Positions 1-9,046 of a stretch of 64,000 bases of DNA are shown here, piece by piece. Made by a program: the position numbers and the translations under genes. The DNA is from Pedobacter chitinilyticus. GTDB taxonomy: Bacteria; Bacteroidota; Bacteroidia; Sphingobacteriales; Sphingobacteriaceae. The DNA lies in assembly GCF_003313385.1 (NCBI RefSeq), contig NZ_QMHN01000002.1:196603-260602 (forward strand). The letters run 5' to 3'. The first letter of the stretch is position 1, and each line of letters starts with the position of its first letter. The notes beneath the pieces are model-generated. The model saw only the letters and a list, made by a program, of their open reading frames with translations. It searched no databases and was not told the DNA's origin.

Positions 1-100
1 TATAAACTGGAAGCCCGTTGGCCAGTGGTTTCGAAATAGGTTGAATAAAATTAATATCACTTACCTGATTAAATGCAGGAGCTACTGTTCTGTTAAGCAT
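1..100 (-). CDS. M16 family peptidase, second gene of the pair (3' end outside window)
   Basis: Reading the reverse strand from the ATG at 98-100, the frame stays open to the window edge (33 codons). The visible end, SKPLANGLPVY, matches the conserved start of an M16 domain, where a short N-terminal strand precedes the NGL motif. The start overlaps the last 8 bases of the upstream M16 gene, so the two are probably translationally coupled. Paired M16 genes, one with an intact zinc site and one without, are usual in Bacteroidota. Which kind this one is cannot be seen here. Confidence 0.7.
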   Translation of the reverse strand, partial: MLNRTVAPAFNQVSDINFIQPISKPLANGLPVY

Positions 101-1331
101 TGGCTAAATAATATAAGGTTGATGATTTTTCTTTCTTAAACGTGGTGTTGGCCACCGCTCTAATCTGCTCGGCTGTTATACTCAAGTATTTGTTAATTTC
201 TACATTCAACGAGGCTGCGTCGCCCAAAAGTTCGTAGTAAGCCAAATTCATTGCCTTATCCAACAAGCTCATTTCGGCAAATACCATAATCGATTCCGAT
301 TTGTTTTTCACCTTGGTCAACTCGTCATCACTGACCAGCTCTGTCGCAATCAATTCAAGTTCTTTCCATATCGCTTTTTCAGCCATTTCCATACTCACCC
401 CCTCTACCAGTTTACCTTCTACCACAAACAAACCTTCGTCTAAACTACTGGTGATATACGCATTGATTTCACTAAACAGCTTTTGTTCCTTAAGTAAACT
501 GTTAAACAACCTCGACGATTGCCCCTGCGACAAAATATCCGAAAGCAAATCGAAAACCTGGTAATTGGCATCTGTTCTGCCCGACATTTTAAATGCTTTA
601 TAAATCGCATTCAAAGGCACATCTGCTGTTACCGTCAAACTTCTTTCTGCTACTTGCTCAGGTTCCTGAGGAAGGTTCCGCTCATATTTATCACCTGCAG
701 GAATTGGTCCAAACCATTTTTCAGCCAATTGCTTTACTTCCTCAGTCTTCACATTTCCGCCCACCACCAAAATAGCATTCTGCGGAGTGTAATGCTTTTT
801 GAAAAATGCTTTCACATCTTCCATTTTTGCATTCTCAATCTGTGCCAAATCCTGCCCAATGGTGGCCCAGCGGTAAGGATGCTTTTGGTAAGCCAACGGA
901 CGCAACTTTAACCAAACATCGCCATAAGGCTGATTAAGGTAACGCTGCTTAAACTCCTCGCAAACCACATTACGCTGTGTTTCCAAGCTCTTTTCCGAAA
1001 AAGCCAAGCTCAACATCCTGTCACTCTCCAACCAAAAAGCCGTCTCAATGTTGGCCGCAGGAAGGGTGATGTAATAATTGGTGATGTCGTTACTGGTGAA
1101 GGCATTGTTTTCGCCACCTACACGCTGCAAAGGTTCGTCGTAACTTGGAATGTTCACCGAACCTCCAAACATTAAATGCTCAAACAAATGCGCAAAGCCC
1201 GTTCTTCCCTCCTCTTCGTCCCTCGCGCCAACATCATAAAGTATATTTAAAACTGCCATTGGCGTGGTTGCATCCTCATGCACCAAAACCTTTAAACCAT
1301 TAGCCAGTGTAAAACGATTAAAATTTACCAT
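93..1331 (-). CDS. M16 family zinc metallopeptidase (insulinase/pitrilysin-like)
   Basis: 412 residues. Residues 48-52 carry HLFEH, the inverted zinc motif HxxEH of M16 peptidases, followed about 75 residues later by the NVVCEEF segment that supplies the third zinc ligand. The N-terminal LANGLKVLV segment and the C-terminal half-domain fit a two-domain M16 of the usual 400-450 residue length. There is no obvious signal peptide, so a cytoplasmic or unusual location is possible. I chose the ATG at 1329-1331; a TTG nine bases upstream is possible but less likely. It is coupled to the following M16 gene by an 8-base overlap. The substrate is unknown. Confidence 0.88.
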   Translation of the reverse strand: MVNFNRFTLANGLKVLVHEDATTPMAVLNILYDVGARDEEEGRTGFAHLFEHLMFGGSVNIPSYDEPLQRVGGENNAFTSNDITNYYITLPAANIETAFWLESDRMLSLAFSEKSLETQRNVVCEEFKQRYLNQPYGDVWLKLRPLAYQKHPYRWATIGQDLAQIENAKMEDVKAFFKKHYTPQNAILVVGGNVKTEEVKQLAEKWFGPIPAGDKYERNLPQEPEQVAERSLTVTADVPLNAIYKAFKMSGRTDANYQVFDLLSDILSQGQSSRLFNSLLKEQKLFSEINAYITSSLDEGLFVVEGKLVEGVSMEMAEKAIWKELELIATELVSDDELTKVKNKSESIMVFAEMSLLDKAMNLAYYELLGDAASLNVEINKYLSITAEQIRAVANTTFKKEKSSTLYYLANA

Positions 1332-1469
1332 AGGCAACAAAGATAACCGAATTGTTGAATTGCCAAATTGCCGAATTGTTGGCAGATTGTAAAGATGAGG
1401 GTGCTTATGTAGACTAATATTAGTCGCAGTTTTTCTGGAAAATGAGCATCAGCATTCCATCGTTGCTGT

Positions 1470-1526
1470 AGTCCCGCTATCCGCTATAGTCCCGATACTC
1501 GGGAGCTGCCGCTACTATCGGGTTTA
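1470..1526. repeat. Dispersed repeat, AGTCCCGC...ATCGGGTTTA family, copy 1
   Basis: Begins AGTCCCGCTATCCGC and ends CTATCGGGTTTA, with internal complementary CCCGATA / TATCGGG arms. Related copies lie at 54503-54570 in the same orientation and 60543-60603 inverted. It sits in the 450-base gap between the M16 gene and mqnC, which holds no convincing gene. Confidence 0.6.
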
Positions 1527-1628
1527 ATTAACTCACGACAAAGCTGCTATCAACCATCTACTTTGCGCCCGCTGCGAAATTCACTATTTTTCTTTGCGGT
1601 TATTTTTTGTGGTAAAATCATAATTTAC

Positions 1629-1705
1629 AAACCTCGTAAGTTTTTAAAACCTACAAGGTTTAATCTTATTTAATTAACGCCAAGTGCATTAAACCTATAA
1701 GGTTT
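1629..1705. repeat. Short palindromic intergenic repeats (AAACCT...AGGTTT)
   Basis: An imperfect inverted repeat at 1629-1661 (AAACCTCGTAAGTTT facing AAACCTACAAGGTTT) is followed by a second small palindrome, AAACCTATAAGGTTT, at 1691-1705. Both are non-coding and resemble dispersed repeats rather than a terminator: there is no T-tract on the relevant strand. Confidence 0.45.
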
Positions 1706-1785
1706 GTACGAATTCGACAATATAATTTATACGTTAAAATTCGTTAATCTGAGCAATCTCATCATCTGTTAATCCCGATAATACT

Positions 1786-1793
1786 TACCTTTG
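1786..1793 (+). promoter_or_regulatory. Bacteroidota -7 box (TACCTTTG) for mqnC
   Basis: An exact TAnnTTTG match ends four bases before the mqnC ATG, so transcription would start at or next to the start codon (leaderless or nearly so). No clear TTG -33 element lies at the expected distance, which lowers confidence. Confidence 0.4.
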
Positions 1794-1797
1794 TACT

Positions 1798-2922
1798 ATG
1801 AATACAGGAGAATTACTGCAAAGGGCACTTCAGTTTGATTTTTTGAGCAAAGAAGAAGGTGTATTTTTATATCATAATGCCAGTACTGCCGAATTGGCTT
1901 ACGTGGCCAATGAGCTTAGAAAAATACAGGTACCCAGTGGTAAGGTAACTTGGCAAATTGACCGCAATGTAAACACCACCAACGTTTGTATTGCCAACTG
2001 CAAATTCTGTAATTTCTTTCGTAGACCAGGGCACGATGAAAGTTATATCACCGATATTGAAACCTACAAGGTAAAAATCGAAGAAACTTTTCGTTTGGGG
2101 GGCGACCAATTATTATTACAAGGCGGCCATCACCCTGACTTAGGTCTAGAATTTTACACCACTTTATTTAAGCAACTTAAAGAGCTTTATCCTGATTTAA
2201 AACTACACGCTTTAGGTCCGCCAGAAATTGCACACGTGGCTAAACTGGAAGGCATTTCGCATACCGAAGTATTAAGCGCTTTAAAAGAAGCTGGCTTAGA
2301 CTCCTTACCTGGTGCTGGAGCAGAAATTTTGAACGACAGGGTAAGAAGGCTCATTTCCAAAGGAAAATGTGGCGGACAGGAATGGCTTGACGTCATGCGT
2401 GCCTGCCATCAATTAGACATTACCACTTCGGCCACCATGATGTTTGGCCATGTGGAAACCATTGAAGAACGTTTTGAGCATTTGGTTTGGATACGTGAGG
2501 TACAAAGCGAAAAACCTTCTGATGCGAATGGCTTTTTGGCCTTTATTCCTTGGCCTTTCCAAGATGACGGCACTTTATTGAAACGCTTAAGAGGCATTAG
2601 CAATAATGTCACTGGCGATGAATATGTACGCATGATTGCGTTGAGCCGCATTATGCTGCCCAACGTTAAAAACATACAGGCTAGCTGGTTAACGGTGGGC
2701 AAATCGGTAGCGCAACTTTGCTTACATGCTGGCGCCAACGATTTTGGCTCGATCATGATTGAAGAAAATGTAGTTTCGGCCGCAGGAGCACCACACCGTT
2801 TTACCGCAAATGGCATACAAACGGCCATCAAAGAAGCTGGTTTTGAACCTCAATTGCGTGGACAGAAATACAACTACCGCGAATTGCCTGAACACTTGGA
2901 AGAACAAGTAATCAACTACTAA
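1798..2922 (+). CDS. mqnC: Cyclic dehypoxanthinyl futalosine synthase MqnC (radical SAM)
   Basis: 374 residues, the usual MqnC length. The radical SAM cluster ligands are C64, C68 and C71 (CIANCKFC, a CX3CX2C motif). Family signatures include VTWQIDRNVNTTNVC before the cluster, LHALGPPEI near residue 140, and GLDSLPGAGAEIL near 165. MqnC converts dehypoxanthine futalosine to its cyclic form in the futalosine route to menaquinone. The GAGAEI stretch and the IDRN motif favour MqnC over its relative MqnE. No other mqn gene is in the window, so the pathway is scattered. The enzyme is cytoplasmic. Confidence 0.93.
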   Translation: MNTGELLQRALQFDFLSKEEGVFLYHNASTAELAYVANELRKIQVPSGKVTWQIDRNVNTTNVCIANCKFCNFFRRPGHDESYITDIETYKVKIEETFRLGGDQLLLQGGHHPDLGLEFYTTLFKQLKELYPDLKLHALGPPEIAHVAKLEGISHTEVLSALKEAGLDSLPGAGAEILNDRVRRLISKGKCGGQEWLDVMRACHQLDITTSATMMFGHVETIEERFEHLVWIREVQSEKPSDANGFLAFIPWPFQDDGTLLKRLRGISNNVTGDEYVRMIALSRIMLPNVKNIQASWLTVGKSVAQLCLHAGANDFGSIMIEENVVSAAGAPHRFTANGIQTAIKEAGFEPQLRGQKYNYRELPEHLEEQVINY

Positions 2923-2944
2923 CGGGCTGCTTAAAATTGTTCAG

Positions 2945-3445
2945 ATGAAAAGAATTGTCCTGATTTGTGTTTTTGCATTATGGAGTGCATTTACTTTTGC
3001 TCAAAAAAACTGGGTAAAGCAAAAACTTACTAGCCACTTTACGGCAAGTTTCCCATCTGCTCCAAGCCAAACGGCTAGCACCACTTTTGCACTTAAAGAC
3101 AGTACCAACGTAATTTATACCGCCACTTATAGCTTTATTGCCCAAAATTTAAAAGTGGAGGAAAAGATTTTTGAGAAACTAGCAGCCACTAACGAATTTG
3201 CGGGTGAATTTTTAAGCACACTGCAGGCTACGCTGCCTCAATATAGCTTGGAAAAACTACAGCTTAAACAACATAAAAATTACGTCAACTACCTCACCTC
3301 TGGCAGAAACGAGACGGAGAAAAAGACCATTTTCATGAATATTGTTTTTGTGAACGGTGTATATTACAGTCTTTCGTGTATCGTGCCAGATGGTATCCAA
3401 AGTAACAAAGATCTCTTTTTAAATTCGTTTCAGATTGACAAATAA
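2945..3445 (+). CDS. Small secreted protein of unknown function
   Basis: 166 residues with a clear signal peptide (MKRIVLICVFALWSAFTFAQ, cleavage after Ala-Gln or just before). The mature part has short beta-prone stretches, no cysteine pair and one recognisable feature only: NWVKQKLTSHFTASFPSAP, a beginning often seen in Bacteroidota periplasmic proteins of unknown role. It starts 22 bases after mqnC and may be co-transcribed with it, but a functional link to menaquinone is not implied. I do not recognise a named family. Confidence 0.7.
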   Translation: MKRIVLICVFALWSAFTFAQKNWVKQKLTSHFTASFPSAPSQTASTTFALKDSTNVIYTATYSFIAQNLKVEEKIFEKLAATNEFAGEFLSTLQATLPQYSLEKLQLKQHKNYVNYLTSGRNETEKKTIFMNIVFVNGVYYSLSCIVPDGIQSNKDLFLNSFQIDK

Positions 3446-3529
3446 CAGCTGAGCCATATCGGCTCTGATGTTTTTGATGGCTATTTTCCAGTTTCGGCGT
3501 ATTTTTTATAAATTGAGCCAAACTAAACG

Positions 3530-4312
3530 ATGGCAGCATTAAACACAATTATTGTTGACGATGAGGAATTTGCACGTTCATCATTGTACTTCTTGTTGCA
3601 GGAAAACTGCCCAGAAGTAAATATTTGTGGCATTGCAAAGTCCGTTGGCGAAGCAAGAGCACTATTGCAGAGCTACGATGTGGACCTTATTTTTTTAGAC
3701 ATTGCCATGCCAGGCGAAAATGGTTTTTCGTTAATTCCACAGGCTCAAGAAGCAAACGCCACCGTTATTTTCACTACAGCTTATGACCAATACGCCCTAA
3801 AAGCCATTAAAGCAAATGCCATTGACTACCTTTTAAAACCCATTGACATAGAAGAACTGGTTGCAGCCGTTGAGAAAGCCACTAAATATCAGCAGCTCAA
3901 CCAAGCATTGCACCAAAATACGGGGCTTAAAAACCTAGAAACAGCATTAAAAGAGCAAAAAGGGATCAATAGGTTAACTTTACCTAGTGGGCAAGGTTAT
4001 CGTTTAATAGATGTTGACGACATCATTCATATTGAAGCCGATAGCAACTACTCGATCTTTCATCTCAAAAACAAAGAAAAAATCACCGTTTCTAAAGTAT
4101 TAAAGGATTACGAAGAAATACTTCCTGAAGAACGCTTTTTCAGAATCCATAAATCAAGTATCGTGAACCTTAAATATGTGAAGGAATACAACAATAAAAA
4201 CGGCCTGGTATTGTTATTGGAAAATGGAGAATCTCTGGTGGTATCAAGAAGGCGAGCAAGTGATTTCTTCGAAAAAATAAAAACCTATGCGCTACTGCAA
4301 AGTGAAAAATAA
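3530..4312 (+). CDS. LytTR-family response regulator
   Basis: 260 residues. An N-terminal receiver domain (about 5-120) has the acidic pair D10/D11, phosphoacceptor D57 in LIFLDIAMPG, and Lys in LLKPID. A LytTR DNA-binding domain follows at about 150-250, with the typical IEADSNYSIFHL and FFRIHKSSIVNL segments. The downstream kinase gene begins inside this gene (26-base overlap), which indicates a cognate pair. LytTR regulators bind direct repeats about two helical turns apart; no such repeat is obvious just upstream. Confidence 0.93.
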   Translation: MAALNTIIVDDEEFARSSLYFLLQENCPEVNICGIAKSVGEARALLQSYDVDLIFLDIAMPGENGFSLIPQAQEANATVIFTTAYDQYALKAIKANAIDYLLKPIDIEELVAAVEKATKYQQLNQALHQNTGLKNLETALKEQKGINRLTLPSGQGYRLIDVDDIIHIEADSNYSIFHLKNKEKITVSKVLKDYEEILPEERFFRIHKSSIVNLKYVKEYNNKNGLVLLLENGESLVVSRRRASDFFEKIKTYALLQSEK

Positions 4313-7232
4313 ATCTGCAATATGGCTAATAGGCTTTTTATTGATCATTCTAAATAGCTTAAGCACCTTTGCCCAAACCGTTTACCTTCCCCACTACAGC
4401 ACCAAAGATGGTTTGCCTAGCAATAATTGTTTTTATATGCTACAGGACCAAAAAGGCTTTATTTGGATTGCCACTGATGCTGGAGTAAGTAGATTTGACG
4501 GTGCCGTTTTTGAAAATTTTTCGGTGGATGATGGGTTGCCCGACAACCAAATTCTGCAACTAAGGGAGGACAGCAAAGGCCGCATTTGGTTCATGGCCCT
4601 TAATGGACAATTGAGTTATTTCCTCAACGGCAAAATCCATAATGAGAAAAACAACTCGAACTTAAAGGACTTGAACTTTAATGGTGTAGTGGTTTCTTTT
4701 TTGGAAGATAGCAAGGGAAGGCTATGGTTTGGAACAAATAACAATGTTATTGGTGTGTGGGATGGCACTAAAACAATTAAAATGGTATCCAAGGATTCCC
4801 ATTTCAAATATCAAAACGCCTATCTTTATGAAGACCACAATAAGCATATCAAGGCGTTTACCAATATTGCGGCATTTAGCTATAAAAATGGAAGCTTTAC
4901 GCTAACGCATCAACAGCGTTACCCTTTATCGTATAAAACAATTTACCAACGCAGAAACGGTATCTACTTTTTGGATAAGGATGGTTTAAATCACTTGAGC
5001 AATACTGGACTTAAGCAGATGCTACCAATTGATCAAAAGCTGCTTGAATCTAATTTAGGCTACATGTACATGAATGATAGTGAGCTTTGGATTTGTAACG
5101 AGACAGGTGTTAAAGGAATGAGATACGATGGCAGAAGCGCCAGCTTTTTGCAGGGAGTTAACGTAAACCAAGTGATTGAAGATAGGCAGGATAATCTTTG
5201 GTTTACCACTAAAAACGGCATATACAAACTTCCCCAGCTCAAGGATCAGCTATATACCTTCAACCGAGAAGACGGCTTGAACAACAGTATGATCAAAAGC
5301 ATCTTGAAGGATAAATATAATCGATTGTGGTTAGGTGCCAACAATGGCATCATCAACATATTGGATTTAAAAACAAAAAATAGCGTTCAAATTAATTTAC
5401 CTAACCCAGAGCAGTACAACGTCATTAAGCAGTTAGTGCTCGACAAGAAAAACGCGAAAGTATTTTTCGCCTCAGATTATGGTTTAGGAGCTGTTAATAG
5501 TAATTATCCTGTAAGCAAAGATTTTAAGTTCTTAAGAGAGACCAACAACAACATGTTTGTGGTCAAAAACTTTACTATCGATACCACTACCAAACTTACG
5601 CTATCCATGTCTTCAGGGGTAGTAATTATCAACGACAGGAACAAACTCGAATTCTCGGTATTGAAATACAAAGAGCAGCAAGATTTTTTTAGGGACCGTT
5701 CTTATAGGGTATTTTATGATAAAGGGCAAAATCTATGGTTTTCCAATATCAGCGGCTTATCAGAGTTTAACCACAACAAACTGAATAAGCATTACGAAAA
5801 ATACCCTCTACTCACCAAAAGGATTAACGATATGCGCCAATTACCAGATGGCAGTATCGCTATGGCGACAGATGGTTATGGCATTATCATTTTTAAAGGT
5901 GGAAAAATCACACAACTTATTGATTATAAAAGAGGGCTTAGTAATAACATCATTAACAAGTTGTTTGTAAGGGACAACAATCTTTGGGCAATTAGCAATA
6001 CGGGAATCAATAGGATATCCTTTAACAAAGAAAAGGCCATCGTTAGCGCCTTTGATGACGTGAACGGCATTTTATCCGACAATTTGAACGATTTGTATAT
6101 TGACAAAGACACCGCCTATTTTGCGACCAATAACGGGTTGGTTTATTTTGCCTACAACCATTTGCTCCAAACCTCTCAGGCACCCAAAGTTTACATTACC
6201 GCTGTGGTTAACAATAGGCAGTCTCTCGACCTCAACAGTAGTTTTAAGCTTAAACCTATTGAGCAGAGTTTAATTATCAATTATAGTGCGATCGATTTTA
6301 ATAGCAAAAATATAAGCTATAGATACAGGCTTAAAAATAATGGAAATTGGATTGAGACCAAAAATCGCAGGTTAGAACTTTCATCACTTGAACCAGGCGA
6401 ATATATTTTTGAAGTAAGTGCTAAAAACCAGAACAGTAACTGGGGCGAACCTGCTAAAATTAAACTGATTTTGGAAAAGAAGTTTTACCAAACTTGGTGG
6501 TTCATTGGAGCTTTGTTGCTACTTGGTGGTTACCTCATTTATGTGATTAGTGTAGCCATTACTAGGAGACAAAAAAACAAGGAACAGGAACAATTATTAC
6601 TGAAAAATAAAATTCTGATGTTGGAGCAACAGGCTTTACAGGCCATGATGAATCCTCACTTTGTATTTAATGTAATGAATTCAATCCAGCATTATATCAA
6701 TACCAAAAACACGTCGTCGGCCAATAAAGTGCTTACGGGTTTTGCCCGTTTGATCAGGAAAAACCTGGAAATTTGTACACAGAGCTATATTTCTTTGGAA
6801 GAGGAGATCAACTACCTTAACCTATATCTCAACCTGGAGAAAAATCGGTTTGGAGAGAAATTTCACTTCGAAATCCATGTTGATCCGCAAATAGACAAAG
6901 AAGAAACAATGATCCCATCGATGTTGCTACAGCCATATATCGAAAATGCCATTTGGCATGGCATTATGCCAAAAGAAGAGGGCGGCACAGTGACCATCAA
7001 CATTAGTGAACAAAATGAGGAGACTTTGCTCATCAGGATTATTGACGATGGTATAGGCATAGACAATTCCTTAGCTGCCAAAAAAGACGGACACCAGAGC
7101 AAAGGGATGGATTTGACGAAAGAACGAATCAACTTGTTAAACAAAATTGAAGCAAAATCCATACAACTGGATATTAAACAGCACGGAAAAACAGGCACTA
7201 TTGTTTCCATTTCTATTCCGTTCACCCCATAA
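4287..7232 (+). CDS. Propeller-sensor histidine kinase, LytS-type (Reg_prop / Y_Y_Y / His_kinase)
   Basis: 981 residues. A signal/anchor segment (about 10-30) is followed by roughly 650 residues of two-component-regulator propeller repeats (GLPSNNCF..., GFIWIATDAGVSRFDG, SKGRIWFMALNGQL). Then come a Y_Y_Y domain (about 640-720) and one membrane helix at about 737-760. The cytoplasmic kinase of the LytS/YehU type has the phosphoacceptor H791 in MMNPHFVFN, and ATP-binding motifs LLQPYIENAIWHG and DDGIGID. The architecture implies sensing of a periplasmic ligand and phosphotransfer to the overlapping LytTR regulator. It lacks the AraC domain of hybrid kinases. The ligand is unknown, and no polysaccharide-utilisation genes adjoin it. 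Confidence 0.93.
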   Translation: MRYCKVKNKSAIWLIGFLLIILNSLSTFAQTVYLPHYSTKDGLPSNNCFYMLQDQKGFIWIATDAGVSRFDGAVFENFSVDDGLPDNQILQLREDSKGRIWFMALNGQLSYFLNGKIHNEKNNSNLKDLNFNGVVVSFLEDSKGRLWFGTNNNVIGVWDGTKTIKMVSKDSHFKYQNAYLYEDHNKHIKAFTNIAAFSYKNGSFTLTHQQRYPLSYKTIYQRRNGIYFLDKDGLNHLSNTGLKQMLPIDQKLLESNLGYMYMNDSELWICNETGVKGMRYDGRSASFLQGVNVNQVIEDRQDNLWFTTKNGIYKLPQLKDQLYTFNREDGLNNSMIKSILKDKYNRLWLGANNGIINILDLKTKNSVQINLPNPEQYNVIKQLVLDKKNAKVFFASDYGLGAVNSNYPVSKDFKFLRETNNNMFVVKNFTIDTTTKLTLSMSSGVVIINDRNKLEFSVLKYKEQQDFFRDRSYRVFYDKGQNLWFSNISGLSEFNHNKLNKHYEKYPLLTKRINDMRQLPDGSIAMATDGYGIIIFKGGKITQLIDYKRGLSNNIINKLFVRDNNLWAISNTGINRISFNKEKAIVSAFDDVNGILSDNLNDLYIDKDTAYFATNNGLVYFAYNHLLQTSQAPKVYITAVVNNRQSLDLNSSFKLKPIEQSLIINYSAIDFNSKNISYRYRLKNNGNWIETKNRRLELSSLEPGEYIFEVSAKNQNSNWGEPAKIKLILEKKFYQTWWFIGALLLLGGYLIYVISVAITRRQKNKEQEQLLLKNKILMLEQQALQAMMNPHFVFNVMNSIQHYINTKNTSSANKVLTGFARLIRKNLEICTQSYISLEEEINYLNLYLNLEKNRFGEKFHFEIHVDPQIDKEETMIPSMLLQPYIENAIWHGIMPKEEGGTVTINISEQNEETLLIRIIDDGIGIDNSLAAKKDGHQSKGMDLTKERINLLNKIEAKSIQLDIKQHGKTGTIVSISIPFTP

Positions 7233-7424
7233 AATACCGTTTACTCAAATATTACTACCACTCACTAAATAAGCGTGCATCTTAGGCTTTTTTGTATTAA
7301 ACTTGTTTTAAGAAATTAAACAAACATTAATTGTTTGTTCTGAGAGCGTTCTTATAGAATTGACTAAAGATATTTTTTAACCTAACCTAAAAGTATATCT
7401 CAATTCAGGTTTCATTTGTGTGTT
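7233..7424 (+). other. Untranslated stretch ending in a terminator; possible long 3' end or small RNA
   Basis: About 190 bases with no credible reading frame, between the kinase stop codon and a strong terminator. The sequence could be a long 3' untranslated region or an independent small RNA, but I see no clean TTG/TAnnTTTG promoter inside it. Confidence 0.25.
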
Positions 7425-7460
7425 AAAAGCGTCCCGATTTTTCAATTAGGACGCTTTTTT
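7425..7460 (+). terminator. Rho-independent terminator
   Basis: AAAAGCGTCC pairs with GGACGCTTTTTT around a 14-base loop; the T-run follows the stem directly. It ends the transcript from the kinase gene, or from the non-coding stretch before it. Confidence 0.8.
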
Positions 7461-7604
7461 ATTTTACATCCTCCCTCTTTATAAGGCCTCAAAAAATATC
7501 GCTAAAAAGTTCAAAAAAAGTTTTCGAAAAATGGTTTTTATTCTATTTTTGGGCCTGCGAAAAAACGAAACAAACAACGCTGTTTTCTATTTTAAAAAAG
7601 ATTT

Positions 7605-7634
7605 TTGTAACTTTAATTAGCGCATTTAACTTTC
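7605..7634 (+). promoter_or_regulatory. Candidate promoter for the small acidic protein
   Basis: TTG at 7605-7607, a 19-base spacer, then TAACTTTC at 7627-7634, seven of eight bases of the TAnnTTTG consensus. This predicts a short leader of about 20 bases before the ATG at 7659. Confidence 0.5.
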
Positions 7635-7658
7635 GAACTATTAACAATTTTTTGTGTA

Positions 7659-7853
7659 ATGAAAACGCCAAAAAAACCTATTCAAGACAAGCCTACTGGC
7701 AAGCCAAATTCTAAGAAAGAAGAGATGGATGAAGAACTAGATGACGTCCAAGATGAGAAAAATGTAGATGAGGACGAAGATGACTTTGACATGCCTCTGG
7801 ACGACTTCGACAATTTCGAGAGTTATGACGACGATGATGATGAAGATTATTAA
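7659..7853 (+). CDS. Small highly acidic protein
   Basis: 64 residues: a basic, proline-containing N-terminus (KTPKKPIQDKPTGKPNSKK) and a strongly acidic remainder ending in DDDDDEDY. 28 of 64 residues are Asp or Glu. No signal peptide or domain is visible, and it is probably disordered. The gene has its own candidate promoter and a strong terminator 24 bases after the stop, so it looks like a real single-gene transcript. Acidic tails of this kind can bind basic proteins or mimic nucleic acid, but no function can be assigned from sequence. Confidence 0.75.
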   Translation: MKTPKKPIQDKPTGKPNSKKEEMDEELDDVQDEKNVDEDEDDFDMPLDDFDNFESYDDDDDEDY

Positions 7854-7877
7854 AGAACAGTTTATAAACATTATCAC

Positions 7878-7904
7878 AAAAAGCATCCTAAACAGATGCT
7901 TTTT
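7878..7904 (+). terminator. Rho-independent terminator
   Basis: A perfect 10-bp stem, AAAAAGCATC / GATGCTTTTT, with a 7-base loop and a T-run, between the acidic-protein gene and the following gene. Confidence 0.82.
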
Positions 7905-7921
7905 GTTATTTTAGCCCCCAC

Positions 7922-9040
7922 ATGAAAGTCTTAGCAGTTAACAACGATCAAACGCAAAAACAATTTCTTGACGTGGTAGAGCCTCTTTACCGCAATGACA
8001 AAGCATACATCAGACCTTTAGATCAAGACGTTGAAAAAATATTTGATATCCAACAAAATTCATTCTTTAAGCATGGACAATGCACAAGATGGATACTGCT
8101 AGACAACAAAGGCAAAGTAATTGGAAGAGTTGCCGCTTTTGTAAACGAAAAAAAAGCTTACGGCTACGAAGTTCCTACTGGTGGAATGGGGTTTTTTGAA
8201 TGTATAGATGATCAAAACGCTGCCAACCTACTTTTTGATACTGCTAAGACATGGTTAATTGAACGTGGCATGAAAGCCATGGAAGGTCCCATTAATTTTG
8301 GTGAAAACGACAGTTTCTGGGGACTTTTGGTAGAGGGCTTTATTCCCGCATCGTATGGCATGAATTACCATTTGCCTTACTACCATCAACTATTTAAAAA
8401 TTATGGATTTGAGACGTCCTACGAGCAGCTCACGAACATTATAGATTTAACCATCCCCTTCCCTGCCCGATTTACTAAAATAGCCAACTGGGTAGCTGCT
8501 AAGCCTGGATACACTTTTGAATATTTCAAAAAAGACAAAGCAGATAAATACATTAGCGACTTGATGGAGATTTACAACGACGGTTGGAAAGACTTCGAAA
8601 ACTTTGTTCCCATTAAGAAGGAAATCCTACAGGAGAGCTTTAAGCAGATGGAGGTAATTATGGACGAGAAGTTAATTTGGTTTGCTTATGTAGACGGAGA
8701 ACCTGCTTCTTTTACCGTACTTATTCCTGATGCTAACCAAATGATCAAAGACTTTAACGGAAAGCTTGGTCTGTTACAGAAATTAAAATTCGCTTACAGG
8801 CGTTGGGTTGGTGTTACACGCATGAGGGCAATTGTAATGGGCACCAAAACAGCCTACCAAAAACATGGCTTAGAATCGGCCCTATTTATCAAACTTGGTG
8901 AATATGTACTCCCTAAAAATCAATATACCGAGCTAGAATTGTCATGGGTAGGAGATTTTAATGAGAAGATGTTGGCCATACACGAAGCGACTGGTGCTAA
9001 ATTTGGCAAAAAGCATTTGACTTTAAGAAAGGATTTTTAA
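7922..9040 (+). CDS. YghO-like GNAT-fold protein
   Basis: 372 residues, cytoplasmic. It resembles the family of E. coli YghO: VEPLYRNDKAYIRPLDQDV near residue 20, then GRVAAFVNEK, EGPINFGENDSFWGLLVEGF near 120 and a long C-terminal half with GTKTAYQKHGLESALF. These are consistent with a duplicated GNAT-like acyltransferase fold, but substrate and activity are not established for the family. It begins 17 bases after the preceding terminator and probably has its own promoter in that gap. The start is the only reasonable ATG. Confidence 0.75.
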   Translation: MKVLAVNNDQTQKQFLDVVEPLYRNDKAYIRPLDQDVEKIFDIQQNSFFKHGQCTRWILLDNKGKVIGRVAAFVNEKKAYGYEVPTGGMGFFECIDDQNAANLLFDTAKTWLIERGMKAMEGPINFGENDSFWGLLVEGFIPASYGMNYHLPYYHQLFKNYGFETSYEQLTNIIDLTIPFPARFTKIANWVAAKPGYTFEYFKKDKADKYISDLMEIYNDGWKDFENFVPIKKEILQESFKQMEVIMDEKLIWFAYVDGEPASFTVLIPDANQMIKDFNGKLGLLQKLKFAYRRWVGVTRMRAIVMGTKTAYQKHGLESALFIKLGEYVLPKNQYTELELSWVGDFNEKMLAIHEATGAKFGKKHLTLRKDF

Positions 9041-9046
9041 GATTCG

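Noticed and set aside
519..911. Forward-strand frame inside the M16 gene
   Set aside because: It is a shadow of the reverse-strand gene, with Cys/Phe/Ser-rich composition. The same applies to the other frames opposite recognised genes.
4287..7232. Hybrid two-component system regulator
   Set aside because: It has propellers and a Y_Y_Y domain but no receiver or AraC domain; the regulator is a separate LytTR gene.
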